Assembly: GCF_951793255.1 (NCBI RefSeq)
Contig: NZ_OX636706.1
Span: 451,001 to 515,000, forward strand
Reading direction: 5' to 3'
Origin: Desulfovibrio piger
Lineage (GTDB): Bacteria; Desulfobacterota; Desulfovibrionia; Desulfovibrionales; Desulfovibrionaceae
Length of the DNA stretch: 64,000 nucleotides
Shown here: piece by piece, positions 32,608-39,890 of the stretch
Layout of the letters: every line of letters begins with the position of its first letter
How positions within the stretch are numbered: position 1 is the first letter of the stretch
The notes under the pieces: generated by a model
What the model was told of the DNA's origin: nothing
Databases searched by the model: none
Seen by the model: the letters and a program-made list of their open reading frames with translations, nothing else
Position numbers and translations under genes: made by a program

Positions 32608-32657
32608 CCTAAAGCCCTTTCAAAGACGCGGCGCGCTCCGTTTCCTATAAAGGAGAC
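32605..32657 (+). promoter_or_regulatory. late promoter 3 (baseplate/fibre operon)
   Basis: Motif 32605-32629 identical over 25 bp to late promoters 1 and 2; -10 candidate TATAAA (32646-32651), 41 bp after the motif start. CTCC/GGAG arms, with TTT/AAA inside, put the -10 in a small hairpin whose 3' arm GGAG is the ribosome site of gpW. The predicted start (about 32658) coincides with the gpW ATG, so the late transcript may be leaderless or start a few bases earlier. Confidence 0.7.
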
Positions 32658-33065
32658 ATGTCAAACCTGCTTGCCTCCTCCCGATACCGCGCGACTCCAG
32701 ACACCCCCCACTGGCAACTTGCCCTTGGGGGGGACGGCGTCGTGCAGCAGATCGCGGATGTGCACCAGTGCATCCGCATCATCCTGACCACCCCCAAAGG
32801 TTCCGACCCGTTACGGCCGGATTTCGGGTGCGACGCGGGCAATTATCTTGACTTGCCCCTGGACGCGGCCCGGCCTCATATCGTGCGGGAAGTGCGTGCG
32901 GCGCTCGTCTGGGAACCACGCATCCGTGTTGACGGTGTGGCGGTAAGCCAGGGGAAGGAGCAAAGCGGCGGCCATGCCGTGGTCCGCATAACCTGGAGGC
33001 TTGCCGATATGAGCGGTACGGACGGGCGGAACACGACAAGCGTCGTCATGGGGGGCGCGGCATGA
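32658..33065 (+). CDS. baseplate wedge protein (gpW/gp25 type)
   Basis: 135 aa. QIADVHQCIRIILTTPKGSDPLRPDFGCD and the following LDAARPHIVREVRAALVWEPRIRV are the GPW/gp25 lysozyme-like wedge signature. First gene of the third late operon; its ribosome site GGAG lies 3 bp before the ATG within the promoter hairpin. Overlaps gpJ by 4 bp. Confidence 0.92.
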   Translation: MSNLLASSRYRATPDTPHWQLALGGDGVVQQIADVHQCIRIILTTPKGSDPLRPDFGCDAGNYLDLPLDAARPHIVREVRAALVWEPRIRVDGVAVSQGKEQSGGHAVVRITWRLADMSGTDGRNTTSVVMGGAA

Positions 33066-34180
33066 TGAGAGAACTGCCGGAACCGAAGTTCATCGAGACG
33101 GACCAGCAGGCCGTACTTGAATCCTGCATCCGCAAATATGAGGAACTGACCGGGCGCACGCTGTACCCGGCGCAGGCCGAGCGGCTGATCATAAATCTGA
33201 TCGCCTACCGGGAACACCTTGTCCGTGTGGGCATCCAGGAGGCGGCAAAACAGAATCTCGTCCGCTACGCCCAGGCTCCCATGCTGGACATGCTGGGAGA
33301 GCTTGTCGGTGTGACGCGACTTTCCGAAGCGGCGGCATCCTGTGTCATGCGATTCTCTGTGAAGACGGCACTCCCTGCCGACCTGTCCATTCCCGCAGGC
33401 GTGAAAATCTACAGCCAGGACGGAGCATACCGCTTCGACACGCTGGCGACCGTGGTGCTGAAGGCAGGAGAGTTTTTCGTGGATGCCGCTGCGCAATGCT
33501 CCGAAGGAGGCGCCGCGGCCAACGGGATACTTCCCGGCGGAGTATGCCAGCTTGCCGATCCTCTTTCCGATGCGGACGTGAGTGTTGCCAATGTGGACAC
33601 CACGGCAGGAGGTGTGGACGCTGAAGATGACGGACATTTGCGGGAGCGCATCATGCTTGCGCCCGAGGCTTTTTCCGTCGCGGGGAGCGAACTTGCCTAC
33701 CGGTATCACGCGCTTTCCGCCTCTCCGGACATTGTGGATGTGGGTGTCCTGTCGCCCGCGCCCGGAGAAGTGGATCTGTATCTTCTGGCGCAAAATGGAC
33801 TGCCCGGCGAAGCCCAGCTGGTACTGGTTGCGACCTATGTCAGCGGAGAAAAAATCCGCCCCCTGACAGACCTTGTCCATGTGTATGCGGCTTTACGTGT
33901 GCCCGCACGCCTCGAGGCGGAGCTGACTCTCTATGTCTGGGCCGATGAAGCGGCCGTCAGGGCACTGGTCGATCAGGCAGTGTCTTCCTGGCTGGAATCC
34001 GGTCGCACGAAGCTCGGCGTGGATATCGTGCGTACCCAGCTTGTCGCCCTGCTTTCCGTGTACGGGGTGTACCGCGTGCATCTGGTCGCACCGGAATCGG
34101 ATCGCGAGACCGATGCCAGCCAGTGGGTGGACTGGGAAGAGATCCGCATCACCATAATGCCGGAGCGGAAAAATGGATAG
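33062..34180 (+). CDS. baseplate J-like wedge protein (P2 gpJ / Mu gp47)
   Basis: 372 aa. Pattern of the baseplate_J family: helical N-terminus (ELTGRTLYPAQAERLIINLIAYREHLVRVGIQEAAKQNLV), then ADLSIPAGVKIYSQDGAYRFDT, the central TAGGVDAEDDGHLRERIMLAPEAFS block and the C-terminal domain after ADPL. It forms wedges that carry the fibres. Overlaps gpW and gpI. Confidence 0.93.
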   Translation: MMRELPEPKFIETDQQAVLESCIRKYEELTGRTLYPAQAERLIINLIAYREHLVRVGIQEAAKQNLVRYAQAPMLDMLGELVGVTRLSEAAASCVMRFSVKTALPADLSIPAGVKIYSQDGAYRFDTLATVVLKAGEFFVDAAAQCSEGGAAANGILPGGVCQLADPLSDADVSVANVDTTAGGVDAEDDGHLRERIMLAPEAFSVAGSELAYRYHALSASPDIVDVGVLSPAPGEVDLYLLAQNGLPGEAQLVLVATYVSGEKIRPLTDLVHVYAALRVPARLEAELTLYVWADEAAVRALVDQAVSSWLESGRTKLGVDIVRTQLVALLSVYGVYRVHLVAPESDRETDASQWVDWEEIRITIMPERKNG

Positions 34181-34976
34181 GGACGACCTGCTTCAGCCGT
34201 CGCTTCGGGGCGACGTTCGCATGGAAGCTCTTGCCCGGCTCGCGGCCCGCATTTCGGCGCTCCCCGTCTCTACACCGCTCGTCAATCTTTTTGACCTTGT
34301 GGATGCGTCAGCCCTGCCGGCCTTGGGGGAGCAGTTCCATATCCTGGGGGTGGAGGGCTGGAATCTGGCGGGAACGGAAGCCGCCCGGCGGGCGCTGCTG
34401 AAAAGAGCCATTGAGCTGCACCGGCACAAGGGCACGCCCTGGGCCGTGCGCACGGCGCTGGAAACGGCGCTGCCCACCGAGGCGAGCATAAAAGAGTGGT
34501 TCGCCTATGGCGGCGATCCCTTCTTCTTCCGCGTGCGTCTGGACGTGAGCGAACTTGGTCTGGACGAATCGGGCATGACCAGCGCCGTCCGGCTGATCCT
34601 CGACTACAAGAACGTGCGCAGCTGGCTTGAATGCCTTGAGACCTTCACCCGCAGGCCCCTTCCCATAGCCGTGGCCACGGCGGGTGTCATGCGCACCCTG
34701 AACCGCGTGCGCCTCTGGTTCCCGCCAAAACCTGTGCCGCCCGCCCGCGTCCATGTGGCGACGGCCGGCATCATGCGCACCCTGAGTCGCGTGCGCCTGC
34801 ATTTTCCGCCGGAGCCGGCGGCCCCCGCGCGTCCGCGCATCGCCTTCGTAAGCCTGATCTGCTCGCGCGGCCGCCTCCGTCCCTTTACGCCGCCGCGGCC
34901 TGTGCCCGCGGCGCGCGGCCGCGTTGCCCTTGCCCTGTTGACCATGACCCGGAGTCGCGTATGTCCGCAACCGTAA
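34173..34976 (+). CDS. baseplate/tail protein I (P2 gpI) with C-terminal repeats
   Basis: 267 aa against about 176 in P2. The family part ends near residue 165 (LLQPSLRGDVRMEALARLAARI, WNLAGTEAARRALLKRAIELHRHKGTPWAVRTALE, EWFAYGGDPFFFRV). The last about 100 residues are four degenerate repeats of about 27 aa: VATAGVMRTLNRVRLWFPPK, VATAGIMRTLSRVRLHFPPE, FVSLICSRGRLRPFTPPR, ALALLTMTRSRV. The repeats are Arg- and Pro-rich and may form a fibre-docking or adaptor strand. Confidence 0.87.
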   Translation: MDRDDLLQPSLRGDVRMEALARLAARISALPVSTPLVNLFDLVDASALPALGEQFHILGVEGWNLAGTEAARRALLKRAIELHRHKGTPWAVRTALETALPTEASIKEWFAYGGDPFFFRVRLDVSELGLDESGMTSAVRLILDYKNVRSWLECLETFTRRPLPIAVATAGVMRTLNRVRLWFPPKPVPPARVHVATAGIMRTLSRVRLHFPPEPAAPARPRIAFVSLICSRGRLRPFTPPRPVPAARGRVALALLTMTRSRVCPQP

Positions 34977-35911
34977 GAGCCGTCGTTCCCGGCGGCACGG
35001 ACGACCTGCCCGAAGTGGGCGGCGTCGCCACCGACACCCCCGAATATTTTTGTCTGCTCACCCGTGCCGGCGCGGCGCTGGAAGCCGCCGCCCATGCCGC
35101 GGGCAAGCCCGTCCGTCTCAGCGTCATTGCCGTGGGCGATGGTGACGGCGAAGTCCCCGTGCCAACTGATGATGCCGTGGCGCTGGTGCATGAGGTCTAC
35201 CGCCGCCCCATCGACAGCCTGTCGCAGGACGAGGAAGACCCCAACATCTGCTGGGTCCATATCGTCATCCCGACCACGGAAGGCGGCTTCTGGATACGCG
35301 AGTTCGGCGTCTGGGCCGAACCGCTGGAGGACGACGGCGAGCCCGTGCTCTACGCCTACGGCAACCATGCCCCGTTCTACAAGCTGAAATCCGTGCTGGG
35401 ACAGGCCACCACGCATGAGCTGTCCGTGCCCATCATCATGTCCGGCACGGCGGACGTGGAGATCGTGGTCAGCGAGGCGGGCTACGCCTCGCGGCTGGAA
35501 CTGCTCCAAATCGCGGGCGTGGTGGAAGACCTGCGCCGCAACCGGGAGGCCGTCTGGACGCTGGACGCGCCCGTGGAGGAAGGCGGCGCGCTGACCCTGC
35601 CGGAGGGCCTGACCTATGCGCCGGGAAAACATCTGCTGGATGTCTTCTGGGACGGCGTGGCCTGCTATCCGGGCCAGCAGTACGAGGAAATTTCTTCGGC
35701 TGACGCGCTGGAATCGACCGCGATCCGCCTGCTTTTCGCTGCTCCGGCCGGGAGCGAGATGCGGGTGCTGGTGCGGGCCTACAGCATCCAGCCGAAGCTG
35801 GAGGGCGTGGAGGTGCCGGAGGGCATCGCCGAGCGCGTGGACGCGCTGGAGACACGCCTCGAGGACGTGGCCGCGAACGTGGCCTATATCGACAAACCCT
35901 CTCATGAGTAA
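34961..35911 (+). CDS. tail fibre, collar/DUF3751-type N-terminus
   Basis: 316 aa overlapping gpI by 16 bp. The N-terminal about 160 residues are the P2 gpH-type attachment domain (TPEYFCLLTRAGAALEAAAHAAGKPVRLSVIAVGDG, IVIPTTEGGFWIREFGVWA, YAYGNHAPFYK). A short coiled coil ends the protein (ERVDALETRLEDVAANVAYI). It joins the variable fibre encoded downstream to the baseplate (inference from position). Confidence 0.87.
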   Translation: MSATVRAVVPGGTDDLPEVGGVATDTPEYFCLLTRAGAALEAAAHAAGKPVRLSVIAVGDGDGEVPVPTDDAVALVHEVYRRPIDSLSQDEEDPNICWVHIVIPTTEGGFWIREFGVWAEPLEDDGEPVLYAYGNHAPFYKLKSVLGQATTHELSVPIIMSGTADVEIVVSEAGYASRLELLQIAGVVEDLRRNREAVWTLDAPVEEGGALTLPEGLTYAPGKHLLDVFWDGVACYPGQQYEEISSADALESTAIRLLFAAPAGSEMRVLVRAYSIQPKLEGVEVPEGIAERVDALETRLEDVAANVAYIDKPSHE

Positions 35912-35922
35912 GGAGAAAACTC

Positions 35923-36480
35923 ATGGCTGAACTCATTAAGGTTAAACTGCTTGACGCGCAGAAGAACACCATCCTGCCCGAAACCACCGCTGAACAGGTC
36001 AAGACGAACGATGGCAGCAATGTCGAAACCAAGCTCGCCTCACTGCAAACCGCTATCAGCGGCAAGGTCCCCTGCCATATCGTCAACGACATCGCTGCCC
36101 GTGACGGTCTGGAGAGCCCGAAGCAGGGGGACCTGTGCTGGGTCAAGGATGCCACGGCTGATGCGACCGTTACCTCCGGTGCTGCCCAGTACATCTACGA
36201 CGGCGCACGGTGGGTGAAGATCGCCGAAGCCGAAAGCATGGATCTGGTCGTCAAGTGGACCGACATCCAGGGCAAGGAAGGCGTTGAAGCCGCTATGGCC
36301 AAGGCCCACGAGCACGCCAATGCCGACGTCCTCAACGGCATCTCCGCCACCGGTGATACCGCGATCATCAACGGCAAGACCTACTACTCCGGCCGTATGG
36401 TGGCCATCATCGAGAATGGCGGCGAGATCCCCGCGGATATGAACCCCAACGGCATCGTCTTCGAAAAAGCCGCCGTCTAG
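35923..36480 (+). CDS. phage fibre-region structural protein
   Basis: 185 aa; ATG preceded by AAGGAGAAAACTC. MAELIKVKLLDAQKNTILPETTAEQV, a middle segment DGLESPKQGDLCWVKDATAD ending ... QYIYDGARWVKIAE and a C-terminal EIPADMNPNGIVFE. The 'KQGDLCWVKDA ... YIYDG..WVK' type of strand repeat is common in tail-spike connector proteins. No exact family. Confidence 0.6.
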   Translation: MAELIKVKLLDAQKNTILPETTAEQVKTNDGSNVETKLASLQTAISGKVPCHIVNDIAARDGLESPKQGDLCWVKDATADATVTSGAAQYIYDGARWVKIAEAESMDLVVKWTDIQGKEGVEAAMAKAHEHANADVLNGISATGDTAIINGKTYYSGRMVAIIENGGEIPADMNPNGIVFEKAAV

Positions 36481-36499
36481 GGGGCAGGGAGGGAGTCCT

Positions 36500-36808
36500 G
36501 TGTCGTATATCATCAAGGATGCCAAAGGTAACAAAATCGGTATGCTGCCGGACTCCCTCCGCGTGGCCCAGGCTGCCGAGCTGCGCTCCCTTGCCGGGAG
36601 CCGCTCGGCGGCCATCGCGGCCAGCACGCAGTTCACGGTGCCGCAGTATGAGGTGGGCAGCGTGGCGCTGGAGGTCTTTTTGGACGGCGTCGCCTGCATG
36701 ATCGGCGAGCAGTACGCCGAGGTCGGCAGCAAGGGCCAGACCAGCACGAAAATCACCTGGAACATCGAAGTCGCCACGGATCGGGACATCCTGGTCCGCT
36801 GCAAGTAG
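36500..36808 (+). CDS. small fibre-region structural protein
   Basis: 102 aa from GTG 36500, with GGGAGGGAGTCC ahead. MSYIIKDAKGNKIGMLPDSLRVAQAAELRSLAG, VPQYEVGSVALEVFLDGVACMIGEQYAE and ITWNIEVATDRDILVRC. The 'LEVFLDGVAC..GEQYAEV' motif also occurs in the collar fibre (LLDVFWDGVACYPGQQYEE), so these neighbours share a repeated fibre domain. Function structural by position. Confidence 0.6.
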   Translation: MSYIIKDAKGNKIGMLPDSLRVAQAAELRSLAGSRSAAIAASTQFTVPQYEVGSVALEVFLDGVACMIGEQYAEVGSKGQTSTKITWNIEVATDRDILVRCK

Positions 36809-36818
36809 GAGGTCAGCC

Positions 36819-37517
36819 ATGTCGTTTCCCGGAATCATCCGCCGCCTGTTCGCCAACAACGGGGCAGGCCCCAAGCTGCGTAAGGACATCTTGCCCTCCC
36901 ATGCCGATACTCATGCCCCGGGGGGGAGTGATCCTCTTGATCTTGAAACCTTGGGTGGTGTGAGCTCCGATGATTTTTCGGCACTGCAGGAGAAGGTCGC
37001 GGGCTTGATCGAGGCCATCGGAAATATCGATCCTTGGACAATATTCCCGCCGCGCCTCCCTGTTGCCATCGACGGCGTGACCTTCGGCGGGAGCGATGGC
37101 CGTCGGGCCATCATGCCCGGGGAGACAGAGGCCCGTGAGGACTGGATACTCTGTGACGGTGGCAGCGACGGCAAAGGCGGCACCGTGCCGGATCTGCGCG
37201 GGCGCATGATTTTGGGCGCCTCCGATGAGCATACGGCTGGCTCCACCGGCGGCTCTGAGACCCATAGCCACAGTATTTCCGGCACTGTCGGGGCCACGAC
37301 GCTTACCGCGGAGCAGATGCCCTCTCACAGCCACAGTACCACTTCGGGCACGACAAATGCGGCAGGAGGTAGCCAGCGGAGCGAGGTCGCAGGACAGAGA
37401 CAGACAGGGGCTGCCGGTGGCTCTCAACCCCATACGCACACGCTGGATGGAGCATCTGGGGAGGCGTCCTCCCTGCCTCCGTATTATGCCCTTTCGTACA
37501 TCATGCGGACGGCCTGA
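36819..37517 (+). CDS. variable tail fibre, currently expressed form
   Basis: 232 aa; ATG preceded by AGGAGGTCAGCC. Fixed part: N-terminal helical region, a coiled segment, then a phage tail-collar domain (EDWILCDGGSDGKGGTVPDLRGRMILG, about 107-133) up to ETHSHSI. The recombination repeat (37276-37291) encodes SGTVG at about residue 155. The variable part TTLTAEQMPSHSHSTTSG... ends in GGSQPHTHTLDGASGEASSLPPYYALSYIMRTA-type sequence. The His-rich HxH pattern suggests metal-stabilised fibre tips. Three alternative C-termini lie downstream. Confidence 0.88.
   Translation: MSFPGIIRRLFANNGAGPKLRKDILPSHADTHAPGGSDPLDLETLGGVSSDDFSALQEKVAGLIEAIGNIDPWTIFPPRLPVAIDGVTFGGSDGRRAIMPGETEAREDWILCDGGSDGKGGTVPDLRGRMILGASDEHTAGSTGGSETHSHSISGTVGATTLTAEQMPSHSHSTTSGTTNAAGGSQRSEVAGQRQTGAAGGSQPHTHTLDGASGEASSLPPYYALSYIMRTA
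37276..37291 (+). repeat. shufflon recombination site 1 (in expressed fibre)
   Basis: TTTCCGGCACTGTCGG in frame within the fibre gene, read as [I]SGTVG. Same orientation as site 2, inverted to sites 3 and 4. Confidence 0.85.
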
Positions 37518-37556
37518 TCCGGCGGCAGGCGTGGTCTGCGGGACCATGACCAGGTG

Positions 37557-37572
37557 TTTCCGGCACTGTCGG
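37557..37572 (+). repeat. shufflon recombination site 2
   Basis: TTTCCGGCACTGTCGG, identical to site 1 and in the same direction; preceded by GGTG. Marks the start of silent cassette 2. Confidence 0.85.
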
Positions 37573-37801
37573 CAGCACGACCTTGAGCGTGGCGCAGATG
37601 CCAAGACATACTCATACGTTCGACAAGGGCACTTATGGCAATATTGCAGAAGCCAAAGGCAGTGCGAACTCCGGAAAACAAACGACTGATGCAACAGGCG
37701 GCTCCCAAGCCCATACGCATAGTCTGTCCGGGGCCGAGTCTGGCAGCGCCTCAAACCTGCCTCCCTATTACGCCCTGTCCTACATCATGCGATGCGCATG
37801 A
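37573..37801 (+). pseudogene. silent fibre C-terminal cassette 2
   Basis: No start codon or ribosome site of its own. It continues the site frame as STTLSVAQMPRHTHTFDKG, a variable loop, then GGSQAHTHSLSGAESGSASN and LPPYYALSYIMRCA before TGA. The open frame and close kinship to the expressed C-terminus show it is a functional reserve, not decay. Its last codons overlap cassette 3 in a perfect 13-bp inverted repeat (arms CCTACATCATGCG) because both encode YIMR endings on opposite strands. Confidence 0.8.
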
Positions 37802-38028
37802 TGTAGGTGAGTGCATAGTATGGCGGGAGCGTGCTGGCCGACCCGGATTTGGCTCCCGACAACGCATGAGTATGCGCCTGGGAACCGCCCGAGGCATCAG
37901 TGGGCTGTCCGTCTCTCGGCGGTTTGCAGTCATTGCCGTCATTTTTGCCGTGCCAGCCGCTCCACGATGTGACCTTGCGATAACCATGTGTATGGCTTGG
38001 CATCTGCTTAGTGGACAACGTGGTCTCA
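37785..38028 (-). pseudogene. silent fibre C-terminal cassette 3
   Basis: Read leftward from site 3: ETTLSTKQMPSHTHGYRKV, an unusual loop rich in Trp, Lys and Asn (SWSGWHGKNDGNDCKPPRDG), GGSQAHTHALSGAKSGSAST, then LPPYYALTYIMRIA and TGA. Promoterless. It would join the fixed fibre part by inversion between sites 1 and 3 (769 bp). Confidence 0.8.
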
Positions 38029-38044
38029 CCCACAGTGCCGGAAA
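38029..38044 (-). repeat. shufflon recombination site 3
   Basis: TTTCCGGCACTGTGGG on the minus strand, one mismatch (C to G at position 14) from the other three sites. Confidence 0.85.
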
Positions 38045-38082
38045 CACCCGGCCGTCACCCTCAACCCCACGTCTACCGGGGC

Positions 38083-38317
38083 TCAGACGCGGATCACATA
38101 ATGTCCGGCGTAGTACGGCGGAAGGCTGTCTGCGGCCTCGGAGCTGACCCCGGACAGGCTGTGCGTGTGCGACTGAGACCCCCCTGTCTGGCTAGTAGAT
38201 GCAACGACATTATCACCTGATGCATATGTACCTCGATTATTTCCGCCCGTATGGAACTTACCAACATTCGCAGTATGATTATGCCCAGGCATCTGCTCCA
38301 CGCTCAACGTCGTGGCG
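38083..38317 (-). pseudogene. silent fibre C-terminal cassette 4
   Basis: Read leftward from site 4: ATTLSVEQMPGHNHTANVGK, loop FHTGGNNRGTYASGDNVVAS, GGSQSHTHSLSGVSSEAADS, then LPPYYAGHYVIRV and TGA. The most divergent ending of the four. Promoterless; reachable by inversion between sites 1 and 4 (1,058 bp). Confidence 0.8.
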
Positions 38318-38333
38318 CCGACAGTGCCGGAAA
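38318..38333 (-). repeat. shufflon recombination site 4 (right border)
   Basis: TTTCCGGCACTGTCGG on the minus strand, identical to sites 1 and 2 in inverted orientation. To its right the sequence becomes non-coding for 44 bp until the next gene. Confidence 0.85.
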
Positions 38334-38377
38334 GACATTTTTAATCGCCGCCATGCGGCATAACCAGGAGCTTTTCC

Positions 38378-39049
38378 ATGCCTCAAGTTACCGTAGTTCC
38401 CGCTGACCATTTGATCATCGTCGATGGCGCGACCCTCGTTTTTACCTATGTGGCTCCCGAAAATCTGCATGCCCTGCAATGGCGTGGGGACACTGGCCAT
38501 ACCGAGTGGACGGACGGCCCCAACAAGCCGCTGACTGCTGAGGATTATGACGAGCAGGTCGTGCCGTATGTGGCCCTGTGGGAAGAGGAGAAAAGACGGC
38601 TGGAAGCCGAAGCAGCAGCCGCCGAGGAAGCCTACAACTCCCTGGAGAACGTGAAAGCCCGCAAGCTCTCCGCCATCGACGCCGAGACCTCTTCCGCCAT
38701 CATGGCCGGATTCGAGTGCGAGGCCACCCCGCCGGATACCGGCACGCCTGAGCTGCTGCACTTCTCCTACGACAGCTTTGACCAGCAGAACTTCGCCGAC
38801 GCGGCCGTATCCATGCAGCTCGCGACGGCCAGCGATGGCGGTATCCCTACTACCACGCCCTGGAATGCCTACCGTAACCACACGGCTGACAGCAAGGGAG
38901 AGCTGGTCATCCTGCAACTGACCGCTGAGACCTTCCTGCCCATCTATGCGGCCGCGCTGAACCACAAGGCCACCCAGATGGCCATTGGCGGACAGCGCAA
39001 GGCTGCCGTGGCCGCCGCGCAGACCGTGGAAGATGTGAAGGCTATCTGA
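38378..39049 (+). CDS. fibre-associated protein with DUF4376-like C-terminus
   Basis: 223 aa; ATG after CAGGAGCTTTTCC. N-terminal strands (VTVVPADHLIIVDGATLVFTY, LHALQWRGDTGHTEW), a helical coiled linker (WEEEKRRLEAEAAAAEEAYNSL), then ARKLSAIDAETSSAIMAGFEC... and a C-terminal ILQLTAETFLPIYAAALNHKATQM. This type commonly follows phage fibre genes and is thought to act in fibre assembly. It lies just outside the invertible array and so should be unaffected by inversion. Confidence 0.7.
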   Translation: MPQVTVVPADHLIIVDGATLVFTYVAPENLHALQWRGDTGHTEWTDGPNKPLTAEDYDEQVVPYVALWEEEKRRLEAEAAAAEEAYNSLENVKARKLSAIDAETSSAIMAGFECEATPPDTGTPELLHFSYDSFDQQNFADAAVSMQLATASDGGIPTTTPWNAYRNHTADSKGELVILQLTAETFLPIYAAALNHKATQMAIGGQRKAAVAAAQTVEDVKAI

Positions 39050-39297
39050 TGCCCAGTTACCTCCACAACCTGCTCGTGGCTTGCGACCAGCTTGTGAATG
39101 CGGCCATCGGTGGCTGGCCTGACGAAACGCTGAGTTCACGCTGCTGGCGCTGGCACAAAGATGGCGTGCGCTCCTGGCCATGCCGCTGCTTGGATAAAAT
39201 GGCGGCATGGCTGGGAGACAAGGATCACTGCCGGACATCCTATGAATCAGAACGAACCCGCAGGCAGCTCCCACCTGAGCTGCGGGGGGCTTTGTAA
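39049..39297 (+). CDS. small Cys/Trp-rich phage protein
   Basis: 82 aa starting in a TGATG overlap. LHNLLVACDQLVNAAIGGWPDETLSSRCWRWHKDG, then WPCRCLDKMAAWLGDKDHCRTSYESERTRRQLPPELR. Proteins with this pattern are common at the end of fibre operons in Desulfovibrio and other phages; role unknown. Five Cys are visible (one in ACDQ, one in SRCW, two in PCRC, one in DHCR). Confidence 0.6.
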   Translation: MPSYLHNLLVACDQLVNAAIGGWPDETLSSRCWRWHKDGVRSWPCRCLDKMAAWLGDKDHCRTSYESERTRRQLPPELRGAL

Positions 39298-39863
39298 TGG
39301 GGGAAGATATGGAAATTATCCTTTGTGCAGTGCAGCCTTACTTGGCTAAGGCATGGCGAGAGCATATCAGCGAGGACCTGTCCCGCACTGTGCGCGTGGT
39401 GGAGGGGAGTATCCTCTCCCTGGACGTGGCTGCTGTGGTCAGCCCGGCCAATTCGTTCGGATTTATGGATGGCGGCCTGGATGCCCTCTATACGCAGTAT
39501 TTCGGTCCGCAACTCCAGCAGCGTCTGCAACGGATGATCCGGGAACAGACTGGCGGTGAGCTGCTGGTGGGGCAGGCATTGCTGGTGGAGACCGGGCACC
39601 CGCGCATCCGCTGGTGCATCAGTGCACCGACCATGCGCGTGCCACGCGGCCTGGAGACGGCGGAGCCGGCCTATCTGGCCACACGGGCTGCCGTGCGCTG
39701 TGCTTTGGCGGCCGGGTTGGAGTGTGTGGCCATCCCGGGCATGGGGACGGGTGTGGGTGGGCTGCATCCTCAACGTGCTGCCCGTGCCATGATGCATGCC
39801 ATCCATGACGTACTTTTCCCGCGCCCATTCCCCGCCTCTCTGGCCGAGGTATACGCATTTTGA
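39297..39863 (+). CDS. macro-domain protein
   Basis: 188 aa; a second ATG at 39309 (MEIILCAVQPYLAKA) has the better GGGGGA spacing. Macro fold: AAVVSPANSFGFMDGGLDALYTQYFG (about 45-70), VETGHPRIRWCISAPTMRVP, then GMGTGVGGLHPQRAARAMMHAI, the ADP-ribose-binding glycine loop. Such proteins bind or hydrolyse ADP-ribose derivatives; on a phage, reversing host ADP-ribosylation defences is a possible role (inference). Confidence 0.82.
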   Translation: MGEDMEIILCAVQPYLAKAWREHISEDLSRTVRVVEGSILSLDVAAVVSPANSFGFMDGGLDALYTQYFGPQLQQRLQRMIREQTGGELLVGQALLVETGHPRIRWCISAPTMRVPRGLETAEPAYLATRAAVRCALAAGLECVAIPGMGTGVGGLHPQRAARAMMHAIHDVLFPRPFPASLAEVYAF

Positions 39864-39871
39864 TGCAATGG

Positions 39872-39886
39872 CCTCCCACAAGGAGG
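39872..39886 (+). promoter_or_regulatory. hairpin masking the recombinase ribosome site
   Basis: CCTCC-CACAA-GGAGG; the 3' arm is the ribosome binding site of the recombinase gene at 39891. Extended by G-U pairing. It would keep expression low unless opened by upstream translation (the macro gene ends 9 bp earlier). Confidence 0.55.
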
Positions 39887-39890
39887 TCAT

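Larger units (their letters stand above)
37276..38333. other. tail-fibre shufflon: four C-terminal cassettes, four sites
   Basis: Segments between the sites are 281, 472 and 289 bp. Order: site 1(+), cassette 1 (expressed), site 2(+), cassette 2(+), cassette 3(-) tail to tail, site 3(-), cassette 4(-), site 4(-). Each cassette is open in the frame set by its site, begins ...SGTVG-xTTL-xxx-QMP-xH-xH and ends PPYYA-xxYIMR-like. Inversion between site 1 and site 3 or 4 would fuse cassette 3 or 4 to the fixed fibre; cassette 2 needs two steps. The middle segment carries two opposed C-termini, as R64 shufflon segments do. Confidence 0.85.

Noticed and set aside
37583..37801. Fibre cassettes as independent genes starting at internal TTG/ATG codons
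   Set aside because: No ribosome sites or promoters; the frame continues upstream into the recombination site, as expected for silent C-termini.
36819..38333. Diversity-generating retroelement acting on the fibre gene
   Set aside because: No reverse transcriptase and no template/variable repeat with adenine-directed changes; cassettes differ as whole blocks beside fixed sites.
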